Assembly (NCBI GenBank): GCA_936440205.1 | Contig: OW387134.1 | Location: 16,470,908 to 16,534,907 of the forward strand | Direction: 5' to 3' | From: Lepidonotus clava | Lineage: Eukaryota > Annelida > Polychaeta > Phyllodocida > Polynoidae | DNA: 64,000 nt | Shown here: positions 34,350 through 45,320 of the stretch, one piece after another | How the letters are laid out: each line of letters starts with the position of its first letter | Position numbering within the stretch: the stretch's first letter is position 1 | Position numbers and translations under genes: made by a program | The notes under the pieces: model-generated | Databases searched by the model: none | What the model was told of the DNA's origin: nothing | The model's input: the letters and a program-made list of their open reading frames with translations, nothing else

Positions 34350-34910
34350 GATAACGGACTGTTTTTACCACATTTCAAAATCCATTACAGTGTCCCCAAA
34401 CCAGAAATTGATGTTAGTCTTTTTACAAGAAGGTCACCTTCAAGCAAAAATATATGTGTGTCACCGTGCTTATTTTTTAGTCAGTTAAAAAAAGATAATG
34501 TGCTCAACTATAGAAGTCTATGGGGGAGATATACTTAGTCATGTTCTACTGACCCTAGAACATTCAGAACCCGGCCCATTACACCTTTACCAAATCTTAG
34601 GAATATGTAGCTTAGGTCTGCAGCAAATATTTAAAGCCAAAAATTATAACTGGAGATTGATAAAACTTTAGTAGGTGATAATTTCTGCATAATCCATTAT
34701 AATGATTTCTTTTCTATTCCCCTAAATTTTGTGTTTAAACAACCATTATCCATTCATTTTATTTAAAATTCAAACCCTAATCATGTCTAATGATAAATTT
34801 CTAAATTTTGAGACATTTCATTTTTGTCACCAGGGGGCACCATGTGTGTCTGATTCATTTAACATTAATTATCCTTTTGATCCAAAAGTTCTGGTTTTCT
34901 TAATTGTTTT
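34350..34910 (+). repeat. Dispersed repeat, copy 2
   Basis: This is the diverged direct copy of the 32470-33330 repeat without the 320-bp extra block. It carries TCACCAGGGGGCACC at 34827-34841, a near-consensus CTCF core at the position equivalent to CCACTAGGGGGTGCA (33246-33260) in copy 1. Confidence 0.65.
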
Positions 34911-35141
34911 TATTTCAAGTGAACTGGGGCCCATTGGAACTTTGCACAATTTAAATGTTTATGTAAAAACTCAGTGCCTTACCAAACCTGACATTCAGAT
35001 GATAATGAACTATAGTAGGTTAATTATCCGTTAATGTTAGGGTTAATTTATTAGTTGATTCGTCAATGGATAATAACTGGCTCTTATCACAGTCTCCTCC
35101 TCGTTTGACTGCTGTCATCCAATACATAGTAAAAGTTCCTA

Positions 35142-35743
35142 TGAACTATTGTTAATGTTTGTTTTAAGACTGCGTGATGTATATAACTAAGTATCCATGA
35201 GTCGTTTGTCCAAGATGTCCGAGTCAGTTAGACTGCGTTTAAAGTTAGCTCATTCACTTCCCAATAGTTCAAAAGAAATGAACGATGAGGGAGCTCTTAA
35301 TATGAAAGGGTTTTATTCAATAAACATCTCATCCCGAGTCAAAGCCACTATGTATAAGTCTCCATCAGTCCACCTCCCATCTCCTATCAGCAATCAACCA
35401 CATTTAGAACGCAAGCTGCTCCAACACTTTCTAGACCATTCTAGTGCTCAGCTCTATCACAATTCTATGTCCGAGGTAGTTGGTATAAGTAAACTCCAGT
35501 CTGCTACGCAGGAGCCGATGTACTTACTCCAAGTAGCTCCTTTGCTAAACTTACTTAGCTGATGTTCTCACTAAAACTGCCTGCTCCTCACTTTGCACCA
35601 CCTTTTATACTGGTTAACAGGTGGCGCTGGGAGCGTGAAATATCTCTTTCTAGAAGTAGACTAGAAGTAGACTTGCTAAGCCTGATCCTTGTTGGGTTAT
35701 ACAACATGATGATATATATTAAAAGTACTAAGCTATTAGTACA
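35142..35743 (-). repeat. 3' LTR of the 20-kb element
   Basis: This 602-bp LTR matches 54918-55519 almost base for base. On the minus strand it carries TATAAAAGG as the core promoter, with AATAAA for 3' end formation. The 121- and 75-codon open frames on the plus strand are chance frames. AACAGGTGGCGCTGG (35616-35630), next to the TATA box, resembles a CTCF core. Confidence 0.95.
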
Positions 35744-37805
35744 TTCGACGGCGGTCAGGTGTTTGAGTTTAAGGAGGTGGACGACATAGCTCAAATCAAA
35801 TGAAGATTTCAATCAAATGCGTTAGGTTCCCAATTTTGATGATTGGATATATTTGTTATTATTGTTATTTAATATAGAGAAACCAATGTGGGGTGGCTTT
35901 GACTCTCGTGGTACATTCAGCACAGTGTCAATGGATTTGTAGATTCTGTTTTCAACACAAGTTCATGAATGAAATTATTTATCGAGTTGGTTTCCACATC
36001 CTGAAGCTCAAGGTTAGCGGAACCCGTTCATAAAGTGACAAAGTAAGTGTTGAAGAATGATAACATGATCATTTGTATGATAAAGTAAATGGTGACATAA
36101 TCATGGTGACAAAGTGACAAAGTCAGTTTTAGAGAATGAAGAAGTGTTCGTCATTTTCGGTATTTACTTAGTACATACCTGTACATTAAGGTAGATGAGG
36201 GTATAGAGTGTCCACCCCTTTTTTGTATACATATTTTACCTTCTCCCTTTTCCCTTTTCCCTTTTTTCTTATTTTTTTTCTTACCTCCCTGTTCCTTATT
36301 ACACTATTTCATCCTTACATGGTCATACCCTAAGCCGTTTTCCCTTATCATGTCATAGTCAAGTTGCCCAATCTACCACCCTATTCCTTTTTCGCTTTTT
36401 AAGTGTTATACCATTTGGTTCGTTTTCCCTTTTCCTTTTTTTGTATTTTTTCAAATTTTGACCTATTCCTTTTTTTCAATTTTCTCTTTTCACATGATTC
36501 CTCCCACCATTTAGTCACGCCCCCTAATTATCATAGGCCCGCCCCCTAATCACCTGGGTGCTTAATGAGTCAATTAATTTCAGCCAGTAGTCATACTAAT
36601 GAGATAGGGGGCCTGATTTTGTGAGTAGGATAAGGAAAAGGGAAAATGGAGAAGGGAAGACATAGGTAGCTTTGCATTTTGCAAACCGTTTTCCGTTTTC
36701 TCAATTTTGTAAAAAAAAAAAAAAAAAAAAATGTTATAACCAGGAATAGGCTAAAGGGGGGCAGAAAATGACCACATTCCTGTATTCTCATAAAAATACG
36801 AAATATATAATTTTGTAGAATGAGGAATTGCAAATGGGTGATAGTGGACCATTATTGGTTATTTGGAAAAAGAAACAGGTGAATTAAAGGGTTGGCCGGA
36901 CCATACCCTGACCAAGGTAAGTTCACAGCATCGTCAGCCTATATTAAGGCTTAAGGATTGCGACACCCGTGCATAAGGTGACAAGGTGAGTTCAAAGGAT
37001 TGTCAGCCCATATTAAGGCTTAAGGATTGCGACACCCGTGCATAAGGTGACAAAGTAAGTTTTGACTTAGTACATACATGTACAAATTTTGATATATGCG
37101 ATTTGGAACACAAAGTCAACAAAACCCAACATAGATACAGTGTAAAATTGCCTTAACCTTCTAAGAGTAACAAATACACAACAAACTTAATTTCAGAATG
37201 AGTTAACACAATAATAAATAATTCCGTTGAAAGCGGACATCTTGAATGGACGAGTTTCATTATACAATGCGTGCCAAATTTCAACCAGAACAACATTATT
37301 TACAATGATTACAAGGTCCATGCATCTGACCTAGCAACATTAAGCAGTTTGATCCAGAAAATATTACCATCCACGTCGCGCGCCCACCAGTCGTGCTTAG
37401 TACACGTGTACTTAGTGGGATGCTTGACTGGAGTTCCCCTCCAGGGTTTGACCTCGATTTGATTCCTCCAGGCGTGAAGCGCCCGGATGGCAAATTTCTG
37501 TTTCGAACAATTTTGGCGAGTTTGCAGGCCCGACCTGACATTTTGGGCCGAGATAAATTAATTTTATCGCCTGATTACGTTAGTTGGGGACCTAAACTTT
37601 AGTTTAGCGCAGATTTTGTAAGAAATTATACGATGGTTTGATCATGCTAGCCGATTTCAAAATTTGGATCCCTCGGATCAAAAAGGGGTTTCCCAAATTA
37701 GCCTCGTTTTGACGTCATTTTAATCAGTGCCGACGGTCATTTTTCAGAGGTTGGACGTGTTTTACTTTGTCTCGCTAGAATTTTTTATCCCTTTCACGGA
37801 GAACA
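35744..37805. other. AT-rich left part of the 20-kb element, no gene
   Basis: This part is more AT-rich than the gag-pol-env portion. It includes a T/C-rich stretch (36230-36500), an A run near 36711 and a tandem duplication of about 74 bp (about 36914-37060) containing GATTGCGACACCCGTGCATA. A related GTGACAAAGTAAGT segment also occurs near 36035. Four-letter composition and repeats suggest captured or nested noncoding sequence. Confidence 0.5.
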
Positions 37806-38456
37806 ATGGTTAGGATCGCAGTGTTCTGTTCCGACCGGGAGGCCGGTATTCAAGACTACCCCGACCTGCTTCTGCAAGACTCCACCAACTGCTGCGTGAC
37901 CTATCCTTGTGCCGAGGCGACCACTGCTGAGCTGGCCGGATTTGCCTTTGCGCACCATGTCTTACATCCGGAAGACATTTTGGTTGTAGTGGTCAACCTC
38001 CTGGATGTCCTTACATGGGACCAAGAACTAGCCCTGTTTATTCCCCTTTTCATTCGTCCCGAGGAGGCCGTAAAATTTTACTCTGAACTTTTCAACCGAG
38101 CATTTTTAAATATACATTCTCATCCGATCCCATCCACTTTTATTTTAGCAACCCCTTCTGGATTTGATGCCCGCTGCTGGAATCTCACCGACAGCGACGG
38201 GTCACTCCAGAAGTGGGTGAATCGACTTGCTCCAAAGGTCGGTCGAGAAGTCAAACGAGCAAATGATTGGTACGGTGTGCCTACCATCTACACCGGGCAA
38301 GCTCTTCACATTACTCGATCTGCAGCAGACGGACAGATGACCATTAACGATTTTAGGGAGTTGGTGGACGGCTATATGCCGTCCGCCCGTGTCCTTCGTC
38401 GGTGGGCCCGGGCACTAGGCCGCGTGATTGCCCGCCTGCCTTTAGCCCCCCGCTAG
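37806..38456 (+). CDS. Antisense 216-residue frame in the 3' part of the LTR element, faintly SGNH-hydrolase-like
   Basis: This frame runs opposite to gag, pol and env, starting about 2.1 kb inside the 3' LTR. The protein looks genuinely coding: mixed hydrophobic and charged segments, a beta-strand-like VVVVNLLDVLT, a conserved-looking ATPSGFD, a late DGQMT and a basic helical C-terminus. The spacing of a hydrophobic strand ending in N-x-x-D and a late DG..H/T-type segment recalls SGNH/GDSL esterases, which some retroelements carry, but a nucleophile GDS is not evident, so the assignment is weak. Base composition is GC-richer than the flanking 35.7-37.3 kb. An accessory antisense gene or a passenger gene are both possible. 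Confidence 0.6.
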   Translation: MVRIAVFCSDREAGIQDYPDLLLQDSTNCCVTYPCAEATTAELAGFAFAHHVLHPEDILVVVVNLLDVLTWDQELALFIPLFIRPEEAVKFYSELFNRAFLNIHSHPIPSTFILATPSGFDARCWNLTDSDGSLQKWVNRLAPKVGREVKRANDWYGVPTIYTGQALHITRSAADGQMTINDFRELVDGYMPSARVLRRWARALGRVIARLPLAPR

Positions 38457-41400
38457 ACCGTCGGCACTCCCTCTGTACATAGTGATTTTTCTTAATTCTG
38501 TTGGAGTGATTTCCGCCCAGTGATTTTTCAATCAATTCCCGGACAGTACTCAGGATACCACAGACATTATTTATCCAGGAGGCTTCGGCCGGATTGTTTA
38601 CCAGGAACCACAGAGCCGTAGGACTCTCGGACTGTTCGCACGGGACCCGTTGTCTTCTTCGCCCGTTGCCGGGTCTTCGTCCCCCTCGTAGAGCCGGCCT
38701 CTCAACCCGACCGCTCCGAGACCGGGTAAGTCTAACCTTCCTTCTTGACTGTTCTTGGCACGTTAGGTAGGCTACTAACCCGTAGGTTTTAAGGAGATTG
38801 TTGGTCAGGAATTTGTCAGCAGTTTTTTCAGCTCGCCTTCACGTGGTTGAATTCCGGAAGCTGACGTCACTCCCGGAACTAGAAACTGTATTTCACTGGT
38901 GACTTTTGTAACGGGTAGCGTGGGCGGCCACCTGGTGTTTACTTTTGGTTCCAAGATGGTGGACGCGGGCTGAAAACTAGGACCTTGTGTACTAAACTTA
39001 TTATCTTTTCCAGGTCCTGTGGTTATTGATGATAATATGAACGGCATAAGGTGGTAGTGTTGGGCACTGAGAGACGTCAGGCTATATGATTTTAGTAGGA
39101 GGAATTGTTTAGGCGAACATGATCAAGCATTTTATCGCGCGTGTGGTTGGGCGATAATAGGGGGTTTTTCTGACTAGAGGTTTGTTGACATTACCGATTC
39201 AAGCAGGCTCTCAATGTGTGGGTAGACTGTGCCGCGTTGGCCTTAGAGTGTTATTTTATTACTATTAACTACTAGTTGACTGACACTGCACCAATGGAGT
39301 TGTGTGGATGACCAGGGATTCCGGTCTGGGTTGTACAGCACTAGATTTGCTGTAACAGAATTCTTTGTTTTGACGTTCCCCGGATAAGACATTAGTGTAC
39401 ATGTCTACATTGGAAACAATTCACATGGCGGCGCCATAAGGTGTAAGCGCTTCATGGGGTTTTCACCCTGGTAAGTTTTGAGTAACTGTAGGTGACCAAG
39501 TACTTTGGTCCAGACTGCGCAGCTTTAGATTGGCTGTGGCAGAATTCTTTGATGAGTTGTCCCCCTTACAGGGTAATGGAAATATTCACGTGGTGACCAC
39601 ATGGGGAGACACCACAGGTGGAGCCGTCCGACTAGCCGTCGGCGACTCCAAGGTAAGTTTGAGAGGGAGTGGCAAAGGCCACAAATACCCATCCCGTGTT
39701 GAGTCTAACAACAAGACTGTGTCAGTGTCATGGTGTTAGAATAAGTTTGATAGTGAGTATTATTGTGCAGTGTCGTCCAGATGGGGAGATAAGAATGATG
39801 ATAGGAGCTGGGTCTATTGTGGTTTAATTAAGAGACTACTTTGGTTTTCTAAGAGCCAATACTTGAACGGTATATCCAGTTGTCATTCTGACTACCTCAT
39901 ATTTATGTCCATTGTGTTAGAATAATTTACCAACACACTTCAATGGTTAATGTTAAGATAAACCCCTTCCCTTCTTTTGTTAGTTACGGGTGGTAGCTCG
40001 GCGTCCAACCCCTATATTCAATCTGGGTTTGAATACCGAGTTCCACTGTTATACTGGGTAGTTGGCGCCCTCCTATCGCAACAGGCAGGTGCGCCCCTAA
40101 CACCAAACAGTTCCATAAATAGATATTATACATATTTTAACAGTAATAATTCACCGTCTTATTTTGTACAACACACTACATGGGGAAAACAGACATGGAA
40201 ACTGGTGGGGTAGTTTTCATTCCGTAAACGTATAAGTGTCATGAAAGACATTAAACATTAACTGTACAAAGGAGGTTGAGATTATTCGTTACTCGTTAGT
40301 TATCACCAGAGGATCGGGTCTCAGATTCAGGTCCATTTCTGATCTGATTACCGGTCCTCATTAGTTACACGTGGGTTGTCGGTACCCCCCATCCGTAGAA
40401 CCAGAATGGGCAGCACCGAGTTTCCCATTGTTATAATCGGGAGCAGACTGCATATTTTTTTTTTTTAAATATGCAGCCTACCCCCCTTTAAATTATAGAG
40501 ATGTGTAAATGCATCTCTTTCAGATCAATCACTTCCAGACAGCACCTAGTCCGGGCTTTTACCGAAGTATAGTACCAGGTTAAACCCGTCTTTTGTTCAG
40601 GTCTATGCCCGTTTTTCTTGTAGAGAGTCAAGACTACTCCTGAAAAGACTCCGCCCCCAGCCTATCCTAACTATGCGCACGCGGGGCAGGAATATATATT
40701 AGTGTTATAGACAGTTTTAGAAATTTGATTCTTTCCTAATAGAATGGGTAGACTATTAGCTAAGGGTTTTTAACTAAGTTTTTGCAGCCGTTCGTTAGGG
40801 AATTAGTAGTCCGTGTCCCCCCTCTTCAGCTCAACTGTTGAGCGGAGACCCGGTTACTTTTAGCGCCACGACGGCGGTCAAGACTAGCATTTCATTTGTT
40901 TTTTTTTGTTTTTTTTCTCTCGACGGCGGTCAGCTCTGAAGCCGCACGTCTTCTTTATTAATTTTGATTATTTCTAATTTACCCGGGTCGAAACTTGACT
41001 TTCTTGTCGTTTTGCTCCTGTCCCGGTTAAACTGGTCTAAACATGGCCTAAATAACTTAGTCTTGTACCCTTTGGGCAGTTGTTTGTCTTTTTTTTTCGT
41101 TTCGCTGGATCCTGATTTACAGTAAAATCAAAGGACCCAACGACTAGGATATGATGTGACTCGGTGATCATTACACATAGCCAAGATGATGAGACTACAC
41201 ATTTTGTACAGCGCCTCGTCTCATCATCCTGTGGGTTTTAGCTACAACTCCCCCCCACAGGGAGAAGGCGCTTTTTCACAGGTGAAAGTCGCCTTTATGA
41301 AGAAGGGAGTTAGCACCCTGTGAATGTCACCAGTTCACCGCATTTTCCCGTAACTTCTTTTCCCTTTTGACCTCCGTTATACTTTCTGAATGTAGCACGC

Positions 41401-42416
41401 CTTGGCAGGAGTTGTACACATCCTTGCCCGTTGTAGCGTGCCTGTACCAGAAGCAAACGAGCCACGTATAAGGTACTCTCGTGCGCTGTCACGGAGCGTT
41501 CCCCCTTTGAATGTTACTAAATATTCTGCGTTCTTATGTTCTTACTACAACTTGCCCAGAATTCCCTGAGGAAGGGCCCTTAGTTAAATAAATATTGGTT
41601 TGCTTTATATATTAAGTTTTTTTTTTTTTTAGGTAATTTCCTTTCTATTCGTCGATTTTTTTTGTGATGAAGAGACCGCTGTCAGGAGCCAACCCACCCG
41701 GGGCATAATGACTGCCATGGTCGGGCGTCCACCCCAGTGCCCTTCGCAGCGTCAGTGACGCGTAACCCCAAAGTCCTGCCTCCTGTCAGGCACCACTGAC
41801 ACCAGGCATGTGGGCAGGCTCCTGCTGCTTGTGCAGCCTCTCCATCTTTGAGAAGGATATATATGTAGGCATGCTAAAGAATAGACAGTGGCGTTCCCCA
41901 AGTGACTCCTGTACTGCAGCCCGATCCTAGCGGTAACAACAGCACAGGGGTCAAGTATAGATGGTACTTGCTTGGGGAAGTTCACTTCGCTCGTTGGAAG
42001 CGTTGGTCCCGTTGAGCGCACATAGGTATTGTATAGAATTTTGTGTTTCTTTTAAATGCTAAAATTTCGCGACACTAGGATCGGTTCCGAATGGTTCCCT
42101 ACTTTAAAAGAGTTGCCGAATCAATAACAATAAGAGTGTTGAGCTAGGCTACCGGGCATGGGACACTCAACTTGAGAGAAATTTAGATAACCCATGGGTC
42201 CATAGAGAGACGGTTGGACCAGCCTACCCGACCCAGGTTTCCCTGGTTGGTGAATCATTATTGATCAGGTTAGTCAACAGAACCTTACCTACCCAAACAG
42301 GCAGAGCCCAGCGAATTCCCTGTAACATTTCAGTTTTAGTACTCGTACCATTGTATTATTAATTCACCAATTTTACCTGTACAGCACTAGGTCAGGTCTT
42401 AACACTTGTTACATTG
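38457..42416. other. Long 3' region between env and the antisense frame
   Basis: There is no long frame in 4 kb. It holds an imperfect internal duplication (GGTCTGGG..AGCACTAGATTTGCTG near 39325 and GGTCCAGA..AGCTTTAGATTGGCTG near 39508). There is a 10-bp-stem palindrome CTGCATATTT/AAATATGCAG near 40448-40477. Two copies of CGACGGCGGTCA lie at 40869-40880 and 40921-40932. A group of hairpins lies at 41185-41322. Plus-strand GTAAGT sites lie at 38726, 39471 and 39653. Confidence 0.55.
41185..41322. other. Cluster of predicted RNA hairpins in the element's 3' region
   Basis: The first stem is GATGATGAGAC (41185-41195) with GTCTCATCATC (41218-41228). Then an outer pair CACAGGG (41256-41262) with CCCTGTG (41316-41322) encloses a long hairpin, AAGGCG (41265-41270) with CGCCTT (41290-41295) and inner TTCAC/GTGAA. 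Such nested perfect stems are compatible with an export or packaging element. Folding was judged by eye. Confidence 0.5.
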
Positions 42417-45182
42417 TCATATGATAACTTCATAAACCGTTCCTGAATCCTTTCCGGATGTCCCTGGTCTTACTGTCTTTCGGGCAGACCCCGGTCCGGT
42501 CGCTGTAGAGGTGGGCGTGGTCGATCTAGGAGGAGCGTTAGGCATTGTTCCATGTCCCATCACTGGTTGAGGCCAGTCCGCTCCGACATCGGACCAGCCT
42601 GCGTCGATGAGGCGAGGTACTCCCATGGGTACAGGAGTGGCTAGCCCCGAGGAGTATCTCAGGAGTCTGGCCCTGGTATTGTACTTTAAGTTACTCATCA
42701 TTAGTCGGGCTAGTTTTTTAGACACCCTCAGGGTATCCGGTAGTGGTACCTTAGATGGATGTTGTCCAGGTCTAGTCGCCGCTCCCATCAACTGCGCCCC
42801 CCAGGTAACGGTCAGGGTGTACTTCAGACACAGTTGGGTCACCAGTAGATCCTTAATGAGCACATAACCTTCCGTATAAGTGTGGTCAGAAGGCATGGCT
42901 AGTTCTCCCAGAAAGATTGTTTCTATCATGTGTGGGTTGGCAAACTGTACATACAGTCCATCTACAGTTTTCCGCCTGATGTACCTCCATTTTCGCCACA
43001 CGAGAACCACTATGGCAATGACCAGTACCGCCAATAATATAGCGAGCACAGCCACCGCAGTGGGGTTGGCGGTTGTGTTCGGGCATCCAGTCAGTTCCTT
43101 CTCGTGGCGTAGCAGCTCCTCCGTGTCCGCCGTCTCCAAGGCCATGGCTCGTGGTAGAGTCATAGCCAGTCCGGCTAGGGCAGCCTTGCCCTGGTGCCTC
43201 CGCCAGCATTTCCAGAGAATACACCCAATAATGGTTACTGCTACCACTATACAGAAGATTGTGAGGAGGCCAAAGCCGCCCCCAAAGTTACCTATAGAAA
43301 ACCATGGGGCGTGTTTGTCTACTTCGTAGCGGTCAGTCGCTTTCTTGATGCCTTTAGCCAAGTCTTTCCGGTGTTTTTGGATCCGCTTGGCCAGAGAGGG
43401 TACAGGTATTCTGACCTTTAGGCTTTCCTCGATTTCCAGTAGCTCTTTCCTAATCGTTTCAGGGATAGGATCTGATTCTAACATAGTGGGTTCATTCTCG
43501 GGCCTCGTGAAATTAGTGTTCCACCCTTTCACACGACTCGCCGCTTCCAACAGGTCGTTATGTGGATACAAGACCGTGGTGATCCTGGTGTGTCGGTCAC
43601 AGTTCCGTAAACTATACGGTATCCATGATCCCTGTGTTTGGAATGCACAGTCGCATTCCACCTGAACTCGCGCATAGTTTTCTATGTTCACCTCCACCGC
43701 GGGTTGATTTCTGCAAATCATCTGGCCCCGGGTGTCAGCGCTGACCACAAGCATATCTCCGTCGTCCAGATACACTGCCATTTCTCCAAAGTCTGCTTCC
43801 AAAAGATAGTCCAGTTCACATTTTTCTTGCATGGCCGTGTCATCGCGTCTCAACAGGGCGGCAGTGCAGGTGTTATCCGTGATCTTTTTCATGTAGGGCA
43901 AGTCCTTACAAAGCGTGATGGTCTGCCCATAACAGCCTGACCAGCTGCCGCTAGCCAGTGGTACGTAGTACTGGCGGGACATGGACATAGCCACACTTTT
44001 AGGTAGATTAACAATTTGGAGAGCGTCCTTCTTTTGTCGTCCTCTAACTGGTACTGGCACTGGAAAGGTTAGTACCTCGTAGACTCTAAACAAATGTTCG
44101 TCGGCCACAACCGGTACCCTTACATACACGATCAGTTCCTGGGTGGTTTCATCAAATTTAAATGAGGGTTGACTGTTCTCATAATAGAAGGAGGGGTCTG
44201 TGAACGCCACGTGGAATCTGGGATGGATTCCTTTCAGATACCTGTTGACTTCCAGGACCGCTCCGACCATATATTGGCGGGGTACCAAATCCATGGTCAG
44301 CTGGCCCCGTGTCAGGTGTTGCACACCTTTCCTGAACACGCGTGTTTGCTCGACTACCAATTGGAGATACACCATTTCTCCTAGTTTGTCTTCCAGAGCT
44401 ACAGGTATCATGTTCAAGTACAGTTCCATCCAATCCACCTTATGTTGGACGAGTCTCATCCTTCGGCGAGTAGTATTGTGTGCCTTATTTAGTGACCTCA
44501 GATTGTCCAGTAGACCTATCACGACGTGATTAACCCTTTCTACAGCCTCGTCATGTTTATCGTTCATTAGTGCCAGATCTTCGATCATCTGGTCAGAGGA
44601 CTCTTGCAACACTTTAATCAATTCCCTGTTATACTTGACATCAGCTGAAAGCCCCCGATTCCATGAGGTTGGAATAGGAAAGGTCGGCCATCCTGGATCG
44701 TCCAGCATGATGGGGAGTTTCTTCATTCTTTTGACCCTTCCGCCTGAATCTGATTCTGACCCTTGATTTTGAGGTCGCTGTTGGTTGTTTTTAATTAGCG
44801 AGCTTAAGGTTTCATTGAGAATTTCCCTATACCGACCTTTGAGCGCCTGCGATGTCTGATCCATCCAATTCACCAGCGACCTGACATGGTAACAGGCTCG
44901 GTCGAGAGCGTCTCCTCCTTTTAGGTACCGATGACAGACCTGGCCAAAGGTAGCCTTGATGAAGGAGCGCCTTTGGGGAATAGTGATCAGAAAACCTTGT
45001 CGGACGTGGGTAATATCTGCGGTGGACATTAATTTCCCTGGTTTCAGTACCACCCCATATTGTTCCAAGGCTATAACTTCAGCATTAGGGGCTAGCCCTT
45101 CACGTGGGCTGGAGTCATTTCGCAACCCCTCAATGCCTCCTATCATGGCAAAAACGAACAGCACCGACCACATCATTGTCAT
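42417..45182 (-). CDS. env: Env: F-type (Baculo_F-like) fusion glycoprotein of the LTR element
   Basis: A 921-residue frame. An N-terminal hydrophobic signal peptide is followed by a short domain and a furin-like RVKR near residue 150. This gives a small N-terminal subunit and a large C-terminal one, as in baculovirus F and gypsy-type env proteins. The large subunit has a coiled-coil, then a HLTRGQLTMDLVPRQ segment, YYENSQPSFKF and a Tyr/Pro-rich strand ending VLTFPVPV. These match the pattern of the errantivirus/Baculo_F family. A Cys-rich region follows. There are two hydrophobic segments, about residues 636-656 and 707-729, and a C-terminal tail of about 190 residues. In this family env is made from a spliced RNA. 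The second membrane segment and long tail are unusual. Confidence 0.88.
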   Translation of the reverse strand: MTMMWSVLFVFAMIGGIEGLRNDSSPREGLAPNAEVIALEQYGVVLKPGKLMSTADITHVRQGFLITIPQRRSFIKATFGQVCHRYLKGGDALDRACYHVRSLVNWMDQTSQALKGRYREILNETLSSLIKNNQQRPQNQGSESDSGGRVKRMKKLPIMLDDPGWPTFPIPTSWNRGLSADVKYNRELIKVLQESSDQMIEDLALMNDKHDEAVERVNHVVIGLLDNLRSLNKAHNTTRRRMRLVQHKVDWMELYLNMIPVALEDKLGEMVYLQLVVEQTRVFRKGVQHLTRGQLTMDLVPRQYMVGAVLEVNRYLKGIHPRFHVAFTDPSFYYENSQPSFKFDETTQELIVYVRVPVVADEHLFRVYEVLTFPVPVPVRGRQKKDALQIVNLPKSVAMSMSRQYYVPLASGSWSGCYGQTITLCKDLPYMKKITDNTCTAALLRRDDTAMQEKCELDYLLEADFGEMAVYLDDGDMLVVSADTRGQMICRNQPAVEVNIENYARVQVECDCAFQTQGSWIPYSLRNCDRHTRITTVLYPHNDLLEAASRVKGWNTNFTRPENEPTMLESDPIPETIRKELLEIEESLKVRIPVPSLAKRIQKHRKDLAKGIKKATDRYEVDKHAPWFSIGNFGGGFGLLTIFCIVVAVTIIGCILWKCWRRHQGKAALAGLAMTLPRAMALETADTEELLRHEKELTGCPNTTANPTAVAVLAILLAVLVIAIVVLVWRKWRYIRRKTVDGLYVQFANPHMIETIFLGELAMPSDHTYTEGYVLIKDLLVTQLCLKYTLTVTWGAQLMGAATRPGQHPSKVPLPDTLRVSKKLARLMMSNLKYNTRARLLRYSSGLATPVPMGVPRLIDAGWSDVGADWPQPVMGHGTMPNAPPRSTTPTSTATGPGSARKTVRPGTSGKDSGTVYEVII

Positions 45183-45320
45183 TGGTTTTAGCGCTAGTCC
45201 GTGAGAGTCAAGTTTATAGTTTATCTAAAACATGTTCACAACAAAGTTACCTTCACTCTTCTGCGCACCACTATCATCCATGCGCCGAAGTATGCCCTCC
45301 TCTCGGGCCCCCTGGTCCAT

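Noticed and set aside
35197-35562. 121-codon plus-strand frame, also found at 54973-55338
   Set aside because: Both lie inside the LTRs on the strand opposite to the element's genes; the match between them only reflects LTR identity.
36590-36833. Minus-strand frame with a long Phe run
   Set aside because: It is a reading of an A-rich run in noncoding sequence of the LTR element.
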